Program-made: the position numbers and the translations under genes
In this document: piece by piece, positions 32,546 to 40,812 of the stretch
Layout of the letters: each line of letters opens with the position of its first letter
Position numbering within the stretch: the first letter of the stretch is position 1
Notes under the pieces: generated by a model
Databases searched by the model: none
The model's input: only the letters and a program-made list of their open reading frames with translations
Told to the model about the DNA's origin: nothing
From: JAVBNF01 sp031551725
Lineage (GTDB): Bacteria; Bacteroidota; Bacteroidia; Bacteroidales; P3
Direction: 5' to 3'
DNA: 47,761 bases
Assembly: GCA_031551725.1 (NCBI GenBank)
Contig: JAVBNF010000059.1
Coordinates: 1 to 47,761 of the forward strand

Positions 32546-33301
32546 CTATCGAGATAGCTTCATGCAGCAATCCAAAGCGTGGAATGAGTTGTGCCAAGCC
32601 TTGATTCGATTCAATTTGTCGTAGCTGATAAGTATGTACGCAATGTTGCTGCAATCTTTTCCTCCGATTTCTTCGGGCGTAAAGTAAAACATCACGCCTT
32701 CATTTACAAAAACGGCACGTTTATAATCGCGGTCAATCGGTTTTAAAAGTTCGTCACATTGTGCATTCGCCTTCAATTCTTCTTTGATCAAATTGTTAAT
32801 CATTTCGAGTTTGTTCATGTTGAAAATATCCTCGAAATTTAAAAGCACAGAACGTTCAACATCGTAGTTGAAAGCGCGGAAGCTCATGTCCGGCGCTTTT
32901 CCAATGGTGATGTGAAAAGATGAAATAAGCACGGAAATAAACGGTTGAACATTCATTTTTATTTCAGAAGTGCCTTTCAATTCGAAAATTTCATTAGCCC
33001 CCATTTTTTGTTTGTAGTCAAACGTAGAATCTATATTTGCTCTGAAATATAAAATGCCGGCCGTATCTACAAAAGTACGGATTGCGGTATTGAGTTCTTG
33101 AATTGCAGCAATAGATGTATCATTGAAAACAGGATAATTCATGTGAATTTCGGCAATATCCCAATTGTCGTTTCTGTTGCCTTCGCTAAAAGCATAGTAA
33201 CCGTCGTTACAATCAATATTTTGACAGTGTTTGCCATTTTTACAAGCTGAAAATGAAACCGCAAAAATGAGAGCGAGAATAAAAAATTGTAAAGTTTTCA
33301 T
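32546..33301 (-). CDS. Lipoprotein with DUF3298/RsiV-like domain
   Basis: The 251-aa protein begins with a lipoprotein signal peptide (lipobox FSAC, Cys ~20). The mature part has the DUF4163-like strand set (~50-140; WDIAEIHMNYPVF) and a C-terminal DUF3298-like region (FEDIFNMNKLEMINNLI, VMFYFTPEEIGG). RsiV-type proteins with this architecture bind lysozyme, but many relatives are uncharacterised, so function is open. It converges on glgB with a single base between stop codons. The gene lies 10 bases after the membrane protein gene and is probably co-transcribed with it. Confidence 0.8.
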   Translation of the reverse strand: MKTLQFFILALIFAVSFSACKNGKHCQNIDCNDGYYAFSEGNRNDNWDIAEIHMNYPVFNDTSIAAIQELNTAIRTFVDTAGILYFRANIDSTFDYKQKMGANEIFELKGTSEIKMNVQPFISVLISSFHITIGKAPDMSFRAFNYDVERSVLLNFEDIFNMNKLEMINNLIKEELKANAQCDELLKPIDRDYKRAVFVNEGVMFYFTPEEIGGKDCSNIAYILISYDKLNRIKAWHNSFHALDCCMKLSR

Positions 33302-33311
33302 AATAAAAATA

Positions 33312-34292
33312 TTAAAAAATAGGGATGAAGTTTTGTGTCAAAATCAGTAATAGCCATGCGCCGAAAAGAATTTCGGATACAAGCATTGACTTGCTCCGGT
33401 AAAAATATTCCGACATCAGAAATGCACCGGTCGGCAATAAAATTAGGCTTTCGGACAATGAATGATTGGAGAAAACAAAAAGAATAAAGGAACCGATAAA
33501 AAATAACTGCATGGTCCATATTTTCTTTCGTTGAGCCAATTCTACATCCAACATGCGATTATTGACAAAAAATAACGATAACAACATGCAAAATGAGAAA
33601 AATAAAATAAAAACCAATGTTGATGTTTGTAAAAAATCGGGATTAAAAAAATCTTCTTTAACAATTTGGAAATAAAAACTTTGCCATATAGAAGAGAGAT
33701 TCGAAATATACAAAATCAACCATAAGGCTGCATATGGAAATATAAATCCGAAGAAACAAATAGCCCATTCACGCCATTTATTCACGGCATAAACCAGAAA
33801 GATAAGCCAAAGTATTGGAAATAAAAATAATAACGGCGGATGGAAAAATGAAGCAATAGCAAGTAAAGCCGAGGCATCAAACGTATGTTGGTAGGGCGAT
33901 TTTTCATCATAAATTTTAAGTGCAGCCTGAATACTGCCTAAAAGAAAGGTATTTGCAATCAGCATTGGACTTAAGGTCTGCATGTTATTGCTATAGCTGC
34001 ATAGCAAAAAGAACAGTGAAACGGCAAAAATTGGATTTTTGGAAATCGAATGCGAACTTAAAATATGGTTAAGGAAAAATGTCTGAAACAACAAAAGGAA
34101 GAAAGCTGTTAGCATTGATAAAAGGGGATGGCTGCACAAAGACTCGAATAAAATAGGATACAAAAAATCTTTTCCGGAAAATAAAATAGGAGGTGCTGGG
34201 TTCCATAAGTTTTTGATCCACAGCGCCAAAATAGATGCTGTTAGCAGGATAAACTGAAAGGTGTAATTCGATTTGGTTATGCGGACAATCAT
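33312..34292 (-). CDS. Polytopic membrane protein (DUF6427-like), unknown function
   Basis: The 326-aa protein has about nine hydrophobic helices and no soluble domain. Length and pattern (short basic N-terminus MIVRITKSNYTFQF, helix-rich body) recall a Bacteroidetes-restricted membrane family (DUF6427); the identification is from memory and tentative. It is first gene of a two-gene unit with the lipoprotein downstream, and its promoter interleaves with that of trkA on the other strand. Confidence 0.7.
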   Translation of the reverse strand: MIVRITKSNYTFQFILLTASILALWIKNLWNPAPPILFSGKDFLYPILFESLCSHPLLSMLTAFFLLLFQTFFLNHILSSHSISKNPIFAVSLFFLLCSYSNNMQTLSPMLIANTFLLGSIQAALKIYDEKSPYQHTFDASALLAIASFFHPPLLFLFPILWLIFLVYAVNKWREWAICFFGFIFPYAALWLILYISNLSSIWQSFYFQIVKEDFFNPDFLQTSTLVFILFFSFCMLLSLFFVNNRMLDVELAQRKKIWTMQLFFIGSFILFVFSNHSLSESLILLPTGAFLMSEYFYRSKSMLVSEILFGAWLLLILTQNFIPIF

Positions 34293-34313
34293 TTTATTGT
34301 GAAAATTTCAGTG

Positions 34314-34344
34314 CGAAGATACGGGTTTTTTGGTGAATGCGCAA
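34314..34344 (-). promoter_or_regulatory. Promoter of the membrane protein/lipoprotein unit
   Basis: On the minus strand TTG (34342-34344), a 20-base spacer and TATCTTCG (34314-34321), one mismatch from TAnnTTTG. It overlaps the trkA promoter. Confidence 0.5.
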
Positions 34345-34360
34345 AAAAATATTACCTTTG
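34330..34360 (+). promoter_or_regulatory. Promoter of trkA-trkH
   Basis: TTG (34330-34332), a 20-base spacer and TACCTTTG (34353-34360), 23 bases before the ATG at 34384. Confidence 0.75.
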
Positions 34361-34383
34361 TCTAATATTTTTCAGTTTTTACA

Positions 34384-35727
34384 ATGAATATAATTATTGC
34401 CGGCGATGGTGAACTTGGTTTTCACTTGGCCGAAATGTTATCAAAAAATGAAGATCATAGCATTACTGTGGTCGATCCCCGTCACGATTTGTTGGGTTTG
34501 TTGGAGGCCAATACCGATATTTTGACCCTTGCCGGCGACCCGACTTCGATTGACGTGTTGAAACAAGCCAATATCGGCAATACCGATTTGTTTATTTCTG
34601 TTGTCCACGAAGAATCGCCTAATCTTTTATCCTGTATTCTTGCTAAAAAATTGGGTGCCAAACGAACGATTGCCCGGATTAATGATCCGGAATTTTTGTC
34701 GGACGAAAATAAAGAATTTTTTGCGACACTTGGCGTCGATGAAATGGTTTGTCCCGAATACATTGCAGCGCTTGAAATCATCGGTTTGCTCAGTCAAACC
34801 GGAGCAACCGAAGTACTTTCGTTCGACAACGATAAACTCTTTCTATATCTCATCCGTTTAAGTAAAGAAGCCAAAGTCTTAAATAAAACGCTGGATGAAA
34901 TTGCTCGCGAACATGGCCGTTTGAGTTTTCGTGCCGTGGCCATCCACCGCGATGGAAAAACCATTATCCCTCGCGGTGCCGATATGTTTTTGGAAGACGA
35001 CTTGGCTTATGTAATTACAAATTCGGAAGGTCAAGCCGAATTGTTCAGACTCGGTGGAAAGCAGCACGTTTCCGTGAAAAATGTGATGGTAGTCGGAGGT
35101 GGACGTATCGGACGCCGTACAGCCTTGCGTTTGCAAGATGAAATGAATGTAAAACTGCTTGATACCGATCGCGAACGCTGCTTGAATATTGCGCAATCAT
35201 TGAATAAAACGATGGTTATTAATGGAGATGCTACCGACATCAGTCTTTTGGAAGAAGAAGGTATTGAGCGCATGGACGCATTTATTTCCGTTACCAATCG
35301 TACGGAAACCAATATCCTAACATGTCTGCACGCAAAAAAATACGGCGTTAAGCGTACCATTGCGTTGGTAGAAAATGTCGATTATATCGGGCTTTCGCAA
35401 AACATCGGAATAGATACCATTATTAACAAAAAATTAATTACCGCCGGCTATATCGCCCGTTTCACCATTGATGATAATGTAGTAGACACGCGTGTTTTGA
35501 GCGGTATTGATGCCGAAGTATTGGAATTTATTGTAAAAAAAGATTCCGAAGCAACGAAAAAACCGATTTACGATTTAGGATTGCCGCAAGGCGCTGTTGT
35601 TGGTGGAATTATACGCAACGAAGAAAGTTTTATTGCACTCGGACATTTCCGTATTCAGCCCAACGATCGCGTGGTGATTTTTGCTTTGCCGGAAGCTATT
35701 CAAAAAGTTTCAAAATTCTTCAGATAA
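34384..35727 (+). CDS. trkA: Trk potassium uptake regulatory protein TrkA
   Basis: Cytoplasmic nucleotide-binding ring that gates TrkH. The 447-aa protein holds two tandem RCK modules. The first NAD-binding fold starts at MNIIIAGDGELGFHLAEML and the second at ~234 (VMVVGGGRIGRRTALRL). Each has a TrkA-C domain after it (DDLAYVITN; NDRVVIFALPEA). It is followed by trkH 3 bases later. Promoter boxes are well placed upstream. Confidence 0.95.
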   Translation: MNIIIAGDGELGFHLAEMLSKNEDHSITVVDPRHDLLGLLEANTDILTLAGDPTSIDVLKQANIGNTDLFISVVHEESPNLLSCILAKKLGAKRTIARINDPEFLSDENKEFFATLGVDEMVCPEYIAALEIIGLLSQTGATEVLSFDNDKLFLYLIRLSKEAKVLNKTLDEIAREHGRLSFRAVAIHRDGKTIIPRGADMFLEDDLAYVITNSEGQAELFRLGGKQHVSVKNVMVVGGGRIGRRTALRLQDEMNVKLLDTDRERCLNIAQSLNKTMVINGDATDISLLEEEGIERMDAFISVTNRTETNILTCLHAKKYGVKRTIALVENVDYIGLSQNIGIDTIINKKLITAGYIARFTIDDNVVDTRVLSGIDAEVLEFIVKKDSEATKKPIYDLGLPQGAVVGGIIRNEESFIALGHFRIQPNDRVVIFALPEAIQKVSKFFR

Positions 35728-35730
35728 ATC

Positions 35731-37203
35731 ATGAAACGGAGAACATATTTAAATCATCGCTTGATTTTAAAAGTACTCGCCGCTCTTGTGGGAGTGACGG
35801 GCGTTTCAATGTTGATGGCCGTTGCCGTTGGTTTTTTTTATAAAGATAGCGGCACAATGCCCTTGCTCGAGAGCGCTTTGATTTGTATTGCCGCAAGCGG
35901 GTTTTTGCGGATTGTGACAGGTCGCAGAACCAGAGGACAGCAGGATTTTCAACGCCGCGAAGGCTTTATCACTGTTACTTTTTCATGGATTATCGTTTCT
36001 GCATTCGGAGCCTTGCCTTTCATACTTCATGGATGCATCCCTTCATACACGGACGCTTTTTTCGAAGCCATGTCAGGCTTTACAACAACAGGAGCTACCA
36101 TTCTGAATGATGTGGAGAGCCTGCCAAAAAGTTTGTTGTTTTGGCGGTCGCTTACCCATTGGATGGGCGGTATCGGAATCGTTGTATTCTGTTTGGCCAT
36201 TTTGCCCATTATGGGAATTGGCGGAAGTCAGCTGTTCGCAGCCGAAGCCACCGGACCAACCAAAGACAAAATCCATCCGCGTATTGCCGGAACAGCTAAA
36301 CGGCTTTGCTTAATATATATAAGTTTGACAGTGGCACAAATGATATTGTTGCTTTTTGGAGGTTTGGATTTGTTTGATGCTGTTTGCCATTCATTTTCGA
36401 CAATTGCCACAGGCGGATTTTCTACAAAAAATGACAGTGTAATGTCATTTTCGCCCTATTTGCAATATGTTTGTTTGATTTTTATGATCCTGGCAGGTGT
36501 GAATTTCTCGTTGTATTATTTCGCTATCATGCGGAAATTCGAACGGATTAAAGAAAATACCGAAATACGTTTCTATCTGGCGTATATTATCTTCGGCGCA
36601 TTAGTATTGGGATTTTTATTAAATACGTTTATAAAAGATTCAGCGCTTGAAGCGAATTTCCGTCATGCCGGCTTTATGTTGGTGTCTGTTTTAACAACAA
36701 CAGGCTTTGTTTCTACCGATTATTCGGCATGGATTCCGTCGGCGCAATTCATCCTTTTCATCACATTATTTGTCGGTGCCTGTGCGGGTTCTACCACTGG
36801 CGGTATTAAAATTTCGAGGCATGCCATTTTGTTTAAAAACATGGTAATGGCATTTCGTCAGCTAATTCATCCGCGAGCCATATTTTTATTGCGTTTCAAC
36901 GGGCGCGATGTCCCGCACGAAATCATCGTTCGCACGTTGGCATTCTTTTTCCTCTACATCACTGTTTTTATTTTCGGTTCCGTTATCGTATCTGTTTGCG
37001 GATATGATATTATAACCGCAATGAGCGTAGTTGCATCTTCATTGGACAATGCCGGTCCCGCATTCGGACAAATATGCGCCACATGTAGCTATGCCGAATT
37101 TACGCCGTTTGTGAAATGGTTTTTATCTTTCCTCATGCTCATCGGACGTTTGGAACTCTTTACCGTATTGGTAATTTTCGCACCGGCGTTCTGGAAAAGA
37201 TAA
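35731..37203 (+). CDS. trkH: Trk potassium transporter membrane subunit TrkH
   Basis: Inner-membrane K+ channel-like transporter of 490 aa. Four selectivity-filter loops are visible: SGFTTTGATIL, IATGGFSTKND, TTTGFVSTDYS and the last near SSLDNAGPAFG. The gating-loop region is CAGSTTGGIKISR. The order and length match TrkH. It is translated right behind trkA and depends on it for regulation. Confidence 0.95.
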   Translation: MKRRTYLNHRLILKVLAALVGVTGVSMLMAVAVGFFYKDSGTMPLLESALICIAASGFLRIVTGRRTRGQQDFQRREGFITVTFSWIIVSAFGALPFILHGCIPSYTDAFFEAMSGFTTTGATILNDVESLPKSLLFWRSLTHWMGGIGIVVFCLAILPIMGIGGSQLFAAEATGPTKDKIHPRIAGTAKRLCLIYISLTVAQMILLLFGGLDLFDAVCHSFSTIATGGFSTKNDSVMSFSPYLQYVCLIFMILAGVNFSLYYFAIMRKFERIKENTEIRFYLAYIIFGALVLGFLLNTFIKDSALEANFRHAGFMLVSVLTTTGFVSTDYSAWIPSAQFILFITLFVGACAGSTTGGIKISRHAILFKNMVMAFRQLIHPRAIFLLRFNGRDVPHEIIVRTLAFFFLYITVFIFGSVIVSVCGYDIITAMSVVASSLDNAGPAFGQICATCSYAEFTPFVKWFLSFLMLIGRLELFTVLVIFAPAFWKR

Positions 37204-37223
37204 ACTTTGTTAATTTTTTTTTG

Positions 37224-37231
37224 TATCTTTG
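37224..37231 (+). promoter_or_regulatory. -7 element of the antitoxin-PIN unit
   Basis: TATCTTTG, 18 bases upstream of the ATG at 37250. The nearest TTG upstream is only 14 bases away, so the -33 box is poor. Confidence 0.5.
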
Positions 37232-37249
37232 TCAAAATAAGCGAAGAAT

Positions 37250-37462
37250 ATGGAAACATTAAATATCGAAATAGTAAATCCAAAAGCAAAAAAACTTCTT
37301 CGAGACCTCTCAGATTTAAATTTAATCCATATCAAAACGGATAAAGATTTTGCATTGATGTTGGATAAATTGCGAGAAAATGAACACATGGTTCCCGATA
37401 TAGAAGCAATCTCTAAAGAAGTGGAATATGTAAGAAACGCAAGATATGCGCACAAAAATTAA
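37250..37462 (+). CDS. Small putative antitoxin
   Basis: The 70-aa acidic/basic mixed protein starts METLNIEIVNPKAKKLLRDLSDLNLI and is probably mostly helical. It overlaps the PIN-domain gene by 17 bases. Size, order and overlap are those of the antitoxin in type II toxin-antitoxin pairs with COG1569-type PIN toxins. No clear DNA-binding motif can be seen, so the call rests on context. Confidence 0.75.
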   Translation: METLNIEIVNPKAKKLLRDLSDLNLIHIKTDKDFALMLDKLRENEHMVPDIEAISKEVEYVRNARYAHKN

Positions 37463-37886
37463 AATCATTATTGATACTAATTTGTGGATTAGTTTTCTTT
37501 TGACAAAGAAATATGATTTTATAGATGTTTTGTTGTTAAAACAAAAGATTACACTTGTCTTTAGTGAAGAACTGATGGAAGAATTTGTAGATGTTGCCAG
37601 ACGTCCCAAATTAAAATCGTTCTTTTTATTCTCCGAGTTAGAAGATTTATTACAGTTGATTGCGCTACATGCAGAATATTGTTTGGTTCATTCGACGGTG
37701 AACGCATGTAGAGACGATAAAGACAATTTTTTGTTAGCATTAGCGAAAGATTCGCAGGCGGATTACTTAATAACAGGTGATAAAGATCTACTTGTTCTTG
37801 AAAAATTCGGTAATACCAGAATTATTACAATGTCAGAATTTCAAACATTATGGAACTCGAAATCTACTTCAAACCTCTTGAAATAA
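37446..37886 (+). CDS. PIN-domain toxin (COG1569 type)
   Basis: The 146-aa predicted Mg2+-dependent RNase has the PIN acidic residues in order: IIIDTNLWISFL (Asp ~10), SEELMEEFVDV (Glu), CRDDKDNFLLALA (Asp), and YLITGDKDLLVL (Asp). This is the TIGR00305-like family of putative toxins, paired with the small gene just upstream. The last 37 bases overlap the start of the arginase-fold gene in another frame, which may couple their translation. Confidence 0.88.
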   Translation: MRTKIKIIIDTNLWISFLLTKKYDFIDVLLLKQKITLVFSEELMEEFVDVARRPKLKSFFLFSELEDLLQLIALHAEYCLVHSTVNACRDDKDNFLLALAKDSQADYLITGDKDLLVLEKFGNTRIITMSEFQTLWNSKSTSNLLK

Positions 37887-39028
37887 AAGAACAAAACTTC
37901 AATCCGAACGATACGCGTGAGCGCTTGAGGAACCAAATATCGGCATTTACAGAAGAAAATAATTTTCCGGATCTGGATAAAATCGATATCGCCATTATCG
38001 GCGTCGAAGAATCGCGAAACGCTTTTAACAACAAGGGTTCTGAAAAAGCACCCGACGCTGTTCGCGAACAATTTTACAATTTGTTTTGTGGAAATTTCAA
38101 TCCGAAAATTGTCGATCTTGGAAATATTAAACCCGGAAACACCATCAAAGATACTTATTTCGCTTTAAGCGAAGTAATCGCTTATTTGATTGAACGCAAG
38201 ATTCTTCCCGTTGTTTTGGGCGGTTCTCAAGACTTAACATTTGCCAATTACAAAGCCTACGAAAAACTTGGAAAAGTGATCAATTTGGTCTCCATCGATA
38301 ATCAATTCGATATAGGCGACCCCGATAAAGAACTCGATTCCCAGTCTTATTTGGGTAAAATGATTGTCAGCGCACCCAACTTTTTATTCAATTACACCAA
38401 TTTGGGATATCAAACCTATTTTGTCGATCGCGAATCGATCAACTTAATGTCGAGTTTGTATTTCGATGCACATCGCTTGGGCTCATTGCGCAATCATCTG
38501 CAAGAAGTGGAGCCTGTTGTGCGCAATGCCGATATGATGAGTGTGGATATTTCCGCCATTCGTCAAGCCGATGCTCCGGGTAATGAAAATGCGGCTCCGA
38601 CAGGATTTACAATCGAAGAAGCCTGTCAAATCATCCGTTATGCCGGAATGAGCGACAAGCTTACCTCTATTGGATTTTATGAAATGAATCCCGCTTTCGA
38701 CAATCAGCATCAAACCGCTCTCGCTGTCGCAACGGCTTTATGGTATTTTGTCGAAGGCTATTACAACCGCAAGCAAGAAGACCCATATAAAGAAAAAGAT
38801 CAATACAAAAAATATTTTGTTTCGCTAAAAGACAATACTTACGATATTGTTTTTTACAAAAGTAAAAAAAGCGATCGTTGGTGGATGGAAGTGCCCTGCA
38901 AACCTGAAAATCAGGAGAAATACAATCGGCAATATCTGCTTCCGTGCTCATATAACGATTACGAAATGGCTATGCGCGACGAAATTCCCGACCGCTGGCT
39001 ACAAGCATATCAAAAACTTAGTGTATAA
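37850..39028 (+). CDS. Arginase/agmatinase-fold protein with altered metal site
   Basis: The 392-aa protein has a ureohydrolase-like core at ~50-310. The expected first metal motif GGDHS is GGSQDLTF, the DAHxD motif is IDNQFDIGD, and the third (SxDxD) is MSVDISAIRQADAPG. So the histidines that hold the two Mn ions are missing while several Asp remain. After the core comes a ~90-aa C-terminal extension (YDIVFYKSKKSDRWWMEVP). Bacteroidetes carry a formimidoylglutamase-like branch of this type; the protein may be a pseudoenzyme or use another metal or substrate. The start lies inside the PIN gene. Confidence 0.8.
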   Translation: MELEIYFKPLEIKEQNFNPNDTRERLRNQISAFTEENNFPDLDKIDIAIIGVEESRNAFNNKGSEKAPDAVREQFYNLFCGNFNPKIVDLGNIKPGNTIKDTYFALSEVIAYLIERKILPVVLGGSQDLTFANYKAYEKLGKVINLVSIDNQFDIGDPDKELDSQSYLGKMIVSAPNFLFNYTNLGYQTYFVDRESINLMSSLYFDAHRLGSLRNHLQEVEPVVRNADMMSVDISAIRQADAPGNENAAPTGFTIEEACQIIRYAGMSDKLTSIGFYEMNPAFDNQHQTALAVATALWYFVEGYYNRKQEDPYKEKDQYKKYFVSLKDNTYDIVFYKSKKSDRWWMEVPCKPENQEKYNRQYLLPCSYNDYEMAMRDEIPDRWLQAYQKLSV

Positions 39029-39091
39029 ACAGTTTAAGGTTTAGAGTTTAGAGAAGCGTAGTGCTCAATCCTTAACCATCATCCTCAATCA

Positions 39092-40714
39092 ATGAAGAAA
39101 AAACACCTCTTACTATTATCCCTGCTCTCCGCCCTCTTATTAAGTTTTGGCTGGGTATCTGTTGGCGTTGCGCCCTTGTTGTTTGTAGCATTGGTGCCGC
39201 TGTTTCTAATCGAAGATTATGTAACAAACCACCGGAAAGAATTCGGACGTTTCACCGTTTTTGGATTGTCGTTTCTAGCTTTTTTACTTTGGAATATCAT
39301 CACTACTTATTGGGTGTGGTATGCTACTCCCATGGCCGTTTTGGCGTTTACTATCAACTCGGGATTACAGGCCTGGGTATTTCATTTGTATCACTATTCG
39401 CGCAAAGCGATTACCAATGGACATCGCGCCTTGGGCATTCTCGCCGCTTATTGGTTGGCATATGAATTCTTTCATTTGCGTTGGGATTTATCGTGGCCGT
39501 GGTTGAATTTAGGGAACGGTTTTGCCAATACTCCGCAATGGATACAATGGTATGAATACACTGGAGCACTTGGCGGTAGCTTGTGGATTTTAGGTGTAAA
39601 TGCTGCCATTTTCAGCGTAATTGCTCGGATTTGGTTTGCTCCCGAACAAAAGAAAAAAATCCGATACGCTTTGGCAATTGCCGTTTTTGCAGTTGTTTTG
39701 CCGATTTGGCTTTCTTTATATCGGTATTTAACGTATGAAGAAAAAATAAATCCCGTTGAGGTCGTTGTTGTTCAGCCGAACATCGATCCGTACAGCGAAC
39801 AATACAATATTTTGCCAACCGAAGCAACGTTGAAAATGCTTCAACTGGCTCAACAAAAAATAACACCTGAAACACGTTTAATTGTCACGCCTGAAAGCAT
39901 GATTCAGGAATATGTTTGGGAAGATCAGGTTCCATATTCGCCCAGCATACAGCTAATTCAAGGCTTTTTGCGCGAACATCCGCAAACGGAACTCCTGGCC
40001 GGAATGTCGTCCTATCGCTATTTGCTGCCTGGAGAAGAGCACACACCCGCAACCCGTAGCTATAATAATGAGATTTTTTATGAAGCACATAATACCGCTG
40101 TTCTCATCACGCCTACAAAAGCCGAGCAATTATATTACAAATCCAAACTTACGCCCGGCGCCGAAATTATGCCGTTTGTAAAATACATCAAACCGATGGA
40201 AAAACTGGCTGTTAATTTGGGTGGAATTATCGGAACGCTTGGTATTAGCGAAGAACGCAAAGTCTTTTATTCTGAAAATCAAACGCCGCCGTTTTCGCCT
40301 GTCATTTGTTACGAATCTGTTTATGGTGAATTTGTTTCCGAATTTGTGAAAAATGGTGCAGAATTTATTTGCATTATCACTAACGACGGTTGGTGGAAAA
40401 ATACTTTCGGTCATCGCCAACATGCAGCTTATGCGCGTTTGCGTGCAATAGAAACCCGTAGGGATATTGCCCGTTCGGCAAATACAGGAATCTCGTGCTT
40501 TATCAATCAGCGCGGCGATGTTTTCCAAAAAACAAAATATTGGACGGAAGATGTTATTGCTCAAAAAATAAATGCCAACAAAGAAATAACATTCTTTGTA
40601 AAATACGGCGATTATTTAGGTCGTCTTGCGTGGGTACTAACGGGAATTTTTGTATTGTTAACCATCGTGTTTTCGATTACCAATCGTAGAGAAACGAAAC
40701 GATTAGGAGTGTAA
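39092..40714 (+). CDS. lnt: Apolipoprotein N-acyltransferase
   Basis: Adds the third acyl chain to the N-terminal Cys of lipoproteins at the periplasmic face. The 540-aa protein has about six N-terminal helices (~1-210) and a nitrilase-like domain. The catalytic triad is visible: Glu in IVTPESMIQEYV, Lys in YYKSKLTPGAEIMPF, and Cys in PVICYESVYGEF. A last helix ends the protein. Lipoproteins occur nearby in the window. The 63 bases before the ATG contain a short GTTTAGAG direct repeat but no clear promoter. Confidence 0.95.
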   Translation: MKKKHLLLLSLLSALLLSFGWVSVGVAPLLFVALVPLFLIEDYVTNHRKEFGRFTVFGLSFLAFLLWNIITTYWVWYATPMAVLAFTINSGLQAWVFHLYHYSRKAITNGHRALGILAAYWLAYEFFHLRWDLSWPWLNLGNGFANTPQWIQWYEYTGALGGSLWILGVNAAIFSVIARIWFAPEQKKKIRYALAIAVFAVVLPIWLSLYRYLTYEEKINPVEVVVVQPNIDPYSEQYNILPTEATLKMLQLAQQKITPETRLIVTPESMIQEYVWEDQVPYSPSIQLIQGFLREHPQTELLAGMSSYRYLLPGEEHTPATRSYNNEIFYEAHNTAVLITPTKAEQLYYKSKLTPGAEIMPFVKYIKPMEKLAVNLGGIIGTLGISEERKVFYSENQTPPFSPVICYESVYGEFVSEFVKNGAEFICIITNDGWWKNTFGHRQHAAYARLRAIETRRDIARSANTGISCFINQRGDVFQKTKYWTEDVIAQKINANKEITFFVKYGDYLGRLAWVLTGIFVLLTIVFSITNRRETKRLGV

Positions 40715-40721
40715 ATAAGTT

Positions 40722-40751
40722 TTGCTGTTTGACAAAAATTGGTTATCTTTG
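40722..40751 (+). promoter_or_regulatory. Promoter of the 753-aa surface protein gene
   Basis: TTG (40722-40724), a 19-base spacer and TATCTTTG (40744-40751). The leader to the ATG at 40813 is ~55 nt and contains a GCGTT/AACGC hairpin. Confidence 0.7.
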
Positions 40752-40812
40752 TGTTAGTTTTTATTTGCGTTAGCTTATAAACGCTTGTTGGATAATTAAT
40801 TATTGGATACTT

